Below, in pieces: positions 4,591 through 10,054 of a DNA stretch of 10,054 nucleotides. Both the position numbers and the translations under genes were made by a program. The stretch is taken from positions 1 to 10,054 of the forward strand of contig DFPL01000247.1 in NCBI GenBank assembly GCA_002377245.1, written 5' to 3'. Positions within the stretch are counted from its first letter, which is position 1. Each line of letters opens with the position of its first letter. Source of the stretch: Enterobacteriaceae bacterium UBA3516 (GTDB lineage Bacteria; Pseudomonadota; Gammaproteobacteria; Enterobacterales; Enterobacteriaceae). The notes beneath the pieces are model-generated. The model saw only the letters and a list, made by a program, of their open reading frames with translations, was not told where the DNA came from and did no database searches.

Positions 4591-7500
4591 CCTATAATCT
4601 CCAGTAAAGCCTGTAGGGGATGGCGTACCCCGTTACCTTCAACGCGCTTCACCTGACTACGGCAGGAATAACCTGCGGCAAGGCAACGACTGCGCGGCAG
4701 ACGCTGCATCGCCTGATGCCAGGAAAGCTCATAGATACCGAGTGAATTAGCGTGGTTTTTCACCTCATGACCGTAAGTGCCCGCCATGCCGCAGCATCCC
4801 ACGCTCACGTTTTCCAGCTTCGCCCCCAGACGGGCAAAAATGCCTGCCCACTGGCCGGGTGACGCAGGCAGTGCAGTGACTTCAGTGCAGTGGCCAAATA
4901 AATACCAGGACTCGCCGCTTACGTCGCGAGATTCGATGTTATTCATCGCAGTTGAGAGCCATTCATGCACCAGCAGAACATGGAAGTCACCGCGGGTGTC
5001 ACCTAACACCTGCTTGTACTCATCGCGATAACAGAGCACCAGGGCAGGATCGACCCCCACCATCGGCATCCCCAACTGCGCGACTCTATTAAGGAAGTCG
5101 GAGGTTTTTTGCGCCGTTTTTGCGAAGCGATGCAGGAAGCCTTTAATGTGCTGTGCCTTGCCGTTGGGTGAGAACGGTAACACCACCGGCTGCAGCCCCA
5201 GTTTTTCAACCAGGCGAACAAAATCGGCCACAACCTGCGCATCGTAGTAACTGGTGAAGGGGTCCTGAACCACCAGCACGGTTTTGGCTTTCTGCTCATC
5301 GCTAAGCTGTTCAAGCTGCTCAAGCGTCAGGTTAGCCGTGGCATGCCCCACCATCTGGCGCTGCAACGAAGGTGCCGAGAGTAGCGGCAGATCCACCATG
5401 CCAATGTGTTTTTGCGACAGTGAACGTACCCACGGCTGACTCATAAAGAAGTTAAACGTTCTGGGCGCTCTCGCCATCAGCGGCGCATAGCTTTCGACCG
5501 TCGCCACCAGATGATCGCGAAGCGGTCGCAGATAACGGGTGTGATAGAGCTGCAGGAAACGCGAGCGGAAATCCGGCACGTCAATTTTGATCGGGCACTG
5601 TGTTGAGCAGGCTTTACAGGCAAGACAACCGGACATGGCTTCTTTCACTTCATGGGAGAAATCGTATTCTCCTTTACGCGCATGCCAGCTATTACGGGTA
5701 CGTTCTATCAATGTCCGCAGGCTGGCTCGCCTTTCCGGCAGCTCTTTTTCGAGCTTGATCGGATCAACACCCCGATCGGCGAGCAAGCGCAACCATTCGC
5801 GTACCAGCGTAGCGCGGCCTTTCGGCGAGTGAATGCGGTTGCCGGAAATCTTCATCGACGGACACATCGGGCTTTTAGCATCAAAGTTGAAGCACAAGCC
5901 GTTGCCATTACACTCCATGGCGCCACGCCACGAGGTGCGCACCGAGATCGGTATTTGTCGGTCGAAGTGGCCGCGTTTGACGTCATCCACCTGTCGCATC
6001 GGCGCATCGATACCTTCAGGGGGGCAAATTTTGCCGGGGTTAAGGCGATTTTCCGGATCGAATGCCGCTTTCACTTTACGCAGTTCGGCGTAGAGCTCCT
6101 CACCAAAGAAAGCCGGGCTGTATTCGGCCCGAAAGCCCTTACCGTGTTCACCCCACAACAAGCCACCATATTTGGCGGTCAGTGCCACCACGTCATCGGA
6201 GATCGACTTCATCAGGATCTCTTGCTGCGGATCGCACATATCCAGCGCCGGGCGCACATGCAGCACGCCAGCATCCACATGCCCGAACATGCCATAACTC
6301 AGACCATGACTGTCCAGCAGGGCACGAAACTCGACGATATAGTCCGCAAGATGATCGGGAGGCACGCAGGTATCTTCAGCGAACGGAATGGGTTTAGCCG
6401 CCCCTTTGGCATTGCCCAGCAGGCCCACCGCTTTTTTACGCATTGCGTAAATGCGCTCAATGCCCGCCAGATCGTCACAACGTTGCCAGCCAATGACGCC
6501 CCCTTCCCCCTTCGCCATCAGCTCATCCAGCCGTGCGCAAAGTGAACTGACCTGGCTGGTGATGAGCTCAAGATCATCGCCAGCGAACTCAACAATGTTC
6601 AGGCCAAGCAGCGTTTTATCCGGTACGTCGGTAATCAGCTCTTTGACGGAATGCCAGACAATATCTTCCCGGGCCAGGTTGAGAACTTTTGAATCAACCG
6701 TTTCAACCGACAGGGCGCGGGCATCGACCATGAAAGGCGCATTACGCAGCGCGGAATCAAACGAATCATATTTGACGTTGACCAGTCGCCGCACCTTCGG
6801 CAGTGGAGTGATATCCAGCCGGGCTTCAGTGATAAACGCCAACGTGCCTTCCGATCCGGTCAACACGCGAGTCAAATCGAACTCCGTCATCTCATCATTG
6901 AAGACGTGACGCAAATCATAACCGGTCAAAAAACGGTTAAGTTTTGGGAATTTTTCAATGATCAGTTCGCGGTTTTCACGGCAACGTTCATAGACGGTCC
7001 GGTAAATCCGGCCCACTGTTGTGTTCGCTTTGCCTAACGTTTCTGCCAACGCAACCGGTACGGGTTGGGTATCGAGGATGTCGCCGCCCAGGAGCACCGC
7101 CCGAACACCCAGCACATGATCTGAGGTTTTCCCATAGACAAGAGAACCTTGACCGGAGGCATCGGTGTTGATCATGCCGCCAAGGGTAGCGCGGTTACTG
7201 GTGGATAATTCTGGCGCAAAGAAGTAGCCGTAGGGCTTGAGGTACTGGTTAAGCTGATCTTTTATCACCCCCGCTTCGACCCGCACCCACCCTTCTTCGG
7301 GGTTAATTTCCATGATGCGATTCATGTAGCGAGACATATCGACAATGATGCCCTGGTTCAGCGCCTGTCCGTTGGTGCCGGTACCGCCACCACGTGGGGT
7401 AAAGACCAACGACTGGAAACGCGCTTGCGCGGCGAGACGGGCAATTAAGGCGACATCAGAAGTGGAACGGGGAAAGACGACCGCATCCGGCAGCAGTTGA

Positions 7501-7643
7501 TAAATACTGTTGTCCGTCGCCATAGTTAGCCTGTCGGCATAGCTCGTGACGGTGTCGCCTGTAAAACCTTGTTGCTCCAGTGCCTGTAAAAAATTCAGCA
7601 CCAATTGAACGACGCCTGGTGCCTGAGAAATCTGTGGGATCAT
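4587..7643 (-). CDS. ydiJ: YdiJ, FAD-linked oxidase/Fe-S dehydrogenase (D-2-hydroxyacid type)
   Basis: YdiJ is a large modular flavin and iron-sulfur dehydrogenase. Some family members have been reported to oxidise D-2-hydroxyglutarate, so a role in D-2-hydroxyacid oxidation with electrons passed onward is likely. The 1018 residues match E. coli YdiJ in length. Domains in order: a PCMH-type FAD-binding domain with PRGGGTGTNG at 83-92; an FAD-oxidase C-terminal domain; a Cys-containing linker (CNGNGLC); a 4Fe-4S motif CxxCxxCxxxCP at Cys673, 676, 679 and 683; and a C-terminal CCG domain with GCCG at 949-952. The start is ATG at 7643, which gives MIPQISQAPG as in E. coli. The frame stays open for 55 more codons upstream, but those residues look non-coding. 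It shares an operon with ydiI and diverges from ydiK. Nearby suf genes may supply its clusters; that is only context. Confidence 0.95.
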   Translation of the reverse strand: MIPQISQAPGVVQLVLNFLQALEQQGFTGDTVTSYADRLTMATDNSIYQLLPDAVVFPRSTSDVALIARLAAQARFQSLVFTPRGGGTGTNGQALNQGIIVDMSRYMNRIMEINPEEGWVRVEAGVIKDQLNQYLKPYGYFFAPELSTSNRATLGGMINTDASGQGSLVYGKTSDHVLGVRAVLLGGDILDTQPVPVALAETLGKANTTVGRIYRTVYERCRENRELIIEKFPKLNRFLTGYDLRHVFNDEMTEFDLTRVLTGSEGTLAFITEARLDITPLPKVRRLVNVKYDSFDSALRNAPFMVDARALSVETVDSKVLNLAREDIVWHSVKELITDVPDKTLLGLNIVEFAGDDLELITSQVSSLCARLDELMAKGEGGVIGWQRCDDLAGIERIYAMRKKAVGLLGNAKGAAKPIPFAEDTCVPPDHLADYIVEFRALLDSHGLSYGMFGHVDAGVLHVRPALDMCDPQQEILMKSISDDVVALTAKYGGLLWGEHGKGFRAEYSPAFFGEELYAELRKVKAAFDPENRLNPGKICPPEGIDAPMRQVDDVKRGHFDRQIPISVRTSWRGAMECNGNGLCFNFDAKSPMCPSMKISGNRIHSPKGRATLVREWLRLLADRGVDPIKLEKELPERRASLRTLIERTRNSWHARKGEYDFSHEVKEAMSGCLACKACSTQCPIKIDVPDFRSRFLQLYHTRYLRPLRDHLVATVESYAPLMARAPRTFNFFMSQPWVRSLSQKHIGMVDLPLLSAPSLQRQMVGHATANLTLEQLEQLSDEQKAKTVLVVQDPFTSYYDAQVVADFVRLVEKLGLQPVVLPFSPNGKAQHIKGFLHRFAKTAQKTSDFLNRVAQLGMPMVGVDPALVLCYRDEYKQVLGDTRGDFHVLLVHEWLSTAMNNIESRDVSGESWYLFGHCTEVTALPASPGQWAGIFARLGAKLENVSVGCCGMAGTYGHEVKNHANSLGIYELSWHQAMQRLPRSRCLAAGYSCRSQVKRVEGNGVRHPLQALLEIIG

Positions 7644-7836
7644 TACTCTTGACCCTGCCTGACTGTTAGAGTTGTGAATAGTTAATCGTTTGCTTGCAGC
7701 ACCCAACGTTGTATCACATTTTTTTCTTATACGCCCACCAGAATTATGGGCGGAATTTGACTGTCCAAACGCACCGAAATCATCAATGATTGTCTTAAGT
7801 GATTTCACCTAACCCTCTTTAAGGTAAATACCTCTT
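7644..7836. promoter_or_regulatory. Divergent control region between ydiJ and ydiK
   Basis: These 193 bases must hold both promoters. I see TTGACT at 7757-7762 as a possible ydiK -35, but no convincing -10 after it. AGTTAATCGTTTGCTT (7680-7695) matches the PurR consensus ACGCAAACGTTTGCGT at 11 of 16 positions, with one half nearly perfect and the other poor. E. coli ydiK has been proposed as a PurR target. The short inverted repeat CGCCCA/TGGGCG (7732-7752) is of unknown meaning. Confidence 0.35.
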
Positions 7837-8949
7837 ATGGCCTTTCAACAGCAATCCAGGGATGTGCCGCAGGTCATGCTGTCTGTCCTGTTCCTGGCCC
7901 TTATGATCGTCGCTTGTTTGTGGATCGTTCAGCCCTTTATTCTTGGCTTCGCCTGGGCAGGTACGGTGGTCATTGCCACCTGGCCGGTGCTTATTCGCGT
8001 CCAGCGTATCCTTTTTGGACGGCGCTCCCTCGCCGTCCTGGCAATGACGATTATGCTCACGCTGCTGTTCATTATTCCGATCGCCTTGCTGGTTAATAGT
8101 CTCGTTGATACCAGCGGGCCGGTAATTGGCGCAATTACCTCCGGGGAACTGACGCCGCCGGACCTGGGCTGGCTCAACAGCATTCCCCTGTTCGGCGATA
8201 AATTGTACAGCGGTTGGCATAGTCTGCTTGATATGGGAGGAAGCGCCATTCTGGCGAAAGTGCGCCCGTACGTGGGTACGACGACCACATGGTTTGTTGG
8301 TCAGGCCGCCCATATTGGCCGTTTCATGCTCCATTGCGGTCTCATGTTGCTCTTCAGCGCCCTGCTTTACTGGCGTGGTGAGCGCGTGGCGGAAGGGATT
8401 CGCCACTTTGCCTTCCGGCTTGCCGCCCATCGCGGTGATGCCGCCGTGCTGCTGGCCGGGCAAGCGATCCGTGCGGTTGCACTGGGCGTAGTGGTCACCG
8501 CGTTAGTTCAGGCGGTGCTGGGCGGTATCGGTCTTGCGGTGAGCGGCATCCCCTATGCCACTCTCTTTACGGTGATTATGTTGATGACCTGCCTGGTGCA
8601 ACTGGGGCCGCTGATTGTGCTGGTGCCGGCAGTTATCTGGCTTTACTGGAGTGGCGATTCCACTTGGGGTACCGTCTTGTTGGTCTGGAGTTGCGTGGTG
8701 GGTACACTGGATAACTTTATCCGCCCGATGCTGATTCGCATGGGTGCCGACCTGCCGCTGATTCTGATTCTTTCAGGGGTGATTGGCGGGTTGGTGGCAT
8801 TTGGGATGATCGGCTTGTTTATTGGCCCCGTGCTGCTCGCCGTGAGCTGGCGACTCTTCTCCGCCTGGGTTAATGAGGTCCCGGTCCCCGGGCCTGTCAG
8901 CAATGACGTCCTCGAACCCGCTGCGCATAAAGACGAACTTCCGCACTAA
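7837..8949 (+). CDS. ydiK: YdiK, AI-2E/UPF0118 family inner-membrane transporter
   Basis: YdiK is a predicted inner-membrane permease of the AI-2E (UPF0118) family. Its substrate is unknown, and the family name should not be read as proof of autoinducer export. The 370 residues have the same length as E. coli YdiK and align from the start (RDVPQ versus RDVAQ). Hydrophobic stretches lie at about 13-51, 65-91, 163-183, 213-236, 240-270, 281-295 and 308-341. That agrees with the family layout of paired N-terminal helices, a soluble loop, then a C-terminal bundle. The conserved LDNFIRPMLIRMGADLPL and GGLVAFGMIGLFIGP segments are present. The ATG at 7837 has only a distant AAGG upstream, so its ribosome site is weak. 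A clean terminator follows, so the gene is probably monocistronic. Confidence 0.94.
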   Translation: MAFQQQSRDVPQVMLSVLFLALMIVACLWIVQPFILGFAWAGTVVIATWPVLIRVQRILFGRRSLAVLAMTIMLTLLFIIPIALLVNSLVDTSGPVIGAITSGELTPPDLGWLNSIPLFGDKLYSGWHSLLDMGGSAILAKVRPYVGTTTTWFVGQAAHIGRFMLHCGLMLLFSALLYWRGERVAEGIRHFAFRLAAHRGDAAVLLAGQAIRAVALGVVVTALVQAVLGGIGLAVSGIPYATLFTVIMLMTCLVQLGPLIVLVPAVIWLYWSGDSTWGTVLLVWSCVVGTLDNFIRPMLIRMGADLPLILILSGVIGGLVAFGMIGLFIGPVLLAVSWRLFSAWVNEVPVPGPVSNDVLEPAAHKDELPH

Positions 8950-8954
8950 GTCAT

Positions 8955-8976
8955 GGCGGGGAAACCCGCCTTTCTT
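8955..8976 (+). terminator. Rho-independent terminator of ydiK
   Basis: A perfect GC stem, GGCGGG-GAAA-CCCGCC, with a GNRA-type tetraloop is followed by TTTCTT. It starts five bases after the ydiK stop. Confidence 0.85.
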
Positions 8977-9089
8977 AAAGTAATATTAAGCGTCGCTAAT
9001 CAATTCATTTCCCTTTGATGCCTGTTGACGCTGCTTTGCCGCCCTGCTGCCTCATATCCCTCGCAAATTCTTTACAGATGTTAAACTAA

Positions 9090-9132
9090 TGAGACGAATC
9101 TGATCGACGCAAAAAATCGAGATGCCTACTAT
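9090..9132 (+). promoter_or_regulatory. rprA promoter with RcsB box
   Basis: TGAGACGAATCTGATC (9090-9105) lies about 40 bases before the RNA start and matches the RcsB-binding region of the E. coli rprA promoter. The -10 is TACTAT (9127-9132), preceded by C. RcsB phosphorelay control on envelope stress is the known behaviour of this promoter. Confidence 0.8.
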
Positions 9133-9138
9133 TAGGTC

Positions 9139-9243
9139 ACGGTTATAAATCAACGCATTGATTTATAAGCATGGAAATCCCCTGAGTGAAACAACGAATT
9201 GCTGTGTGTAGTCTTTGCCCATCTCCCACGATGGGCTTTTTTT
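9139..9243 (+). ncRNA. rprA: RprA small regulatory RNA
   Basis: RprA is an Hfq-dependent trans-acting sRNA. It opens the rpoS leader for translation and also acts on other envelope and biofilm-related mRNAs, under RcsCDB control. The sequence follows E. coli RprA over about 105 nt. It has a 5' hairpin with arms TTATAAATCAA/TTGATTTATAA, the conserved single-stranded seed region GCATGGAAATCCCCTGAG (9169-9186), and a GCCCATC/GATGGGC terminator stem (9217-9236) ending in a run of eight T. The apical loop is CGCA, whereas I recall CATA in E. coli; the arms are unchanged. It sits just downstream of ydiK, as in E. coli. The 5' end is set by homology. Confidence 0.96.
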
Positions 9244-9326
9244 TCTGTGCAACGCGGGCGGTTTCATCAGGTGCCGTAATAGCATCCGACGTGCTCAACG
9301 CCATCTTATTTGCTGTTTTTCCTCGC

Positions 9327-9530
9327 TCACATCTCAATCTTCATCTGAGTCAGCGCAACTCCGCACTCATCCATAAAGGTGTTATAAGCCGTTTCGGTGT
9401 GCTCTTTTAATGCGTATTCTCCTGCTTCGCACAGGTGAGACAACAGCCGCTCATATTCATTTTCTGATGCTTTTATCTCAACCAACCGCGCAATAACGGC
9501 ATGCAGGTTATCGACCTGATAGAAATGCAT
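9327..9530 (-). CDS. Hypothetical small protein, 67 residues
   Basis: I do not recognise this protein. It begins MHFYQVDNLHAVIARL and is mostly charged and helix-forming (EIKASENEYERLLSHL), with two cysteines and no signal peptide or membrane segment, so it is probably cytosolic. The ATG at 9530 is chosen because TGAGGA lies seven bases upstream. The frame extends to 9599, but that part overlaps the lipoprotein gene and has no ribosome site. It begins 41 nt after the lipoprotein gene on the same strand, so the two may be one transcript. No terminator is visible before it meets rprA head-on. Read-through would make RNA antisense to rprA. Confidence 0.65.
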   Translation of the reverse strand: MHFYQVDNLHAVIARLVEIKASENEYERLLSHLCEAGEYALKEHTETAYNTFMDECGVALTQMKIEM

Positions 9531-9571
9531 TTGACTATCCTCATTGTCCCGCACAGCCAGGGTAAAGCCCG

Positions 9572-9760
9572 TTATTTGGCAGAATCCTTCGCCGCACAAT
9601 ATCCGTTATCAACAACCGCCCCGATGGGCAAATAATCCATCACCAGATGCGCGGTTGAGGTATCTTCACCATGGCATGCTTTGATGTGTTCGTTGTAGGA
9701 AGCGCAACCGGTCAGACTGATGCAGGAAAGGAGTGTTAAAAGCAGTATCAGGCGTTTCAT
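9572..9760 (-). CDS. Small predicted outer-membrane lipoprotein, 62 residues
   Basis: I cannot name this lipoprotein. Residues 1-18 form a classical lipoprotein signal: a KR charge pair, the core LILLLTLLSCISL, and the lipobox LTGC with Cys19 as the lipidated residue. The next residue is Ala rather than Asp, which suits transport to the outer membrane. The mature part is only 44 residues, with two further cysteines (29 and 55) that could pair, and a hydrophobic-turn segment LVMDYLPIGAVVDNGYC. The ATG at 9760 has AAGGG six bases upstream. It is followed at 41 nt by the 67-residue gene and lies beside rprA. Whether it belongs to the envelope-stress response is unknown. Confidence 0.8.
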   Translation of the reverse strand: MKRLILLLTLLSCISLTGCASYNEHIKACHGEDTSTAHLVMDYLPIGAVVDNGYCAAKDSAK

Positions 9761-9953
9761 TTTGTACCCTTAATGCGACACTTAGCCTAAAGAGAGACTT
9801 TCCGCTTTATTCTTTCACACGTTGAAGAACAGAGATTAAAGTCTGTAATAAGTGCGGCAATTCTATTCTTTAAAATAACCACCTCTCTAAGTTAAGCGTG
9901 CTAAAACACAATTTGTACCATTCTGAAAAGGCTTTTGTGGTGTCGTTCAGGCA
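9761..9953 (-). other. Intergenic space upstream of the lipoprotein gene
   Basis: These 193 AT-rich bases contain no gene I can support. They presumably carry the promoter of the lipoprotein gene. No operator stands out. Confidence 0.5.
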
Positions 9954-9983
9954 TAAAAAAACCCCACCTCGAAGAGATGGGGT
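9954..9983 (-). terminator. Strong terminator of the gene entering from the right
   Basis: On the minus strand the stem ACCCCATCT/AGGTGGGGT (one G-U pair, CTTCG loop) is followed by seven T. It starts 15 nt after the stop at 9999. The plus strand has TTTT after GAG, so weak action in both directions is possible. Confidence 0.9.
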
Positions 9984-9998
9984 GAGTTTTATACAGAC

Positions 9999-10054
9999 TT
10001 ACTTATTCAGTTCAGCCAGGCTCAACCAGGTTTGCACCACGGTGTCCGGGTTCA
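9999..10054 (-). CDS. C-terminal end of an unidentified protein (partial)
   Basis: Read on the minus strand, the last 17 codons give NPDTVVQTWLSLAELNK and a TAA stop, just before a strong terminator. The rest lies beyond the window. The fragment is too short for me to assign a family. The stop codon, the terminator spacing and the coding-like composition support a real gene end. Confidence 0.7.
   Translation of the reverse strand, partial: NPDTVVQTWLSLAELNK

Noticed and set aside
5652..6545. A 297-codon plus-strand open frame inside ydiJ
   Set aside because: It lies wholly antisense to a well-conserved gene, has no domain I recognise, and its composition fits a shadow frame of GC-rich coding DNA.
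7644..7808. A 55-codon N-terminal extension of YdiJ
   Set aside because: The frame is open, but the family begins at MIPQISQ (7643) with a total of 1018 residues; the extension would fill most of the divergent promoter space.
7819..8463. A 214-codon minus-strand open frame over ydiK
   Set aside because: Shadow of ydiK: highly polar, rich in Gln/Asn/His, no ribosome site, no recognisable family.
1..10054. Mobile element, prophage, toxin-antitoxin or defence island
   Set aside because: No transposase, integrase, long terminal repeats, tRNA target site or known toxin/antitoxin or nuclease domain was seen; the gene content is ordinary enterobacterial chromosome.

Overview
The window is chromosomal DNA from a member of the Enterobacteriaceae, close to but not Escherichia coli (an Enterobacter/Klebsiella/Leclercia-like genus is plausible; I cannot fix the genus by eye). 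Recognisable proteins (SufA, LeuE, ZinT, LpxP, YdiI/MenI, YdiJ, YdiK) have the same lengths as their E. coli counterparts, or nearly so, and very similar sequences. The sRNA RprA is also present. I see no insertion sequence, prophage, CRISPR array, tRNA, rRNA or defence system.

Layout. Positions 1-359 hold the minus-strand sufA, cut by the window edge just before its stop codon. Upstream of it (360-755) is a gene-free control region in which I can read Fur, IscR, IHF and OxyR-type motifs in the order known for the E. coli suf promoter. Next come three separate minus-strand genes: a Cys-rich DUF1272 protein (756-986), the LeuE exporter (1150-1788) and the periplasmic zinc protein ZinT (1901-2551). 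leuE and zinT are each followed by a nearly identical terminator hairpin. A palindromic Zur box lies over the zinT -10 element. A 69-residue orphan gene (2729-2938, plus) diverges from zinT and converges on lpxP (3049-3966, minus), which has a long leader. The block from DUF1272 to lpxP occupies the interval that in E. coli lies between sufA and ydiI.

The right half follows the E. coli order: ydiJ-ydiI (minus, 4-nt overlap), divergent ydiK (plus, with a terminator), then the sRNA gene rprA with its RcsB-type promoter. Beyond rprA, and pointing back at it, are two small unrecognised minus-strand genes: a 62-residue lipoprotein and a 67-residue cytosolic protein. The last 56 bases carry the C-terminal end of another minus-strand gene with a strong terminator.

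Functionally the window is stress and envelope housekeeping: iron-sulfur assembly under oxidative or iron stress, zinc scavenging, amino-acid export, cold adaptation of lipid A, menaquinone synthesis, a flavin/Fe-S dehydrogenase, and an envelope-stress sRNA. The most informative signals are regulatory rather than a new system. I did not find a convincing previously undescribed system.
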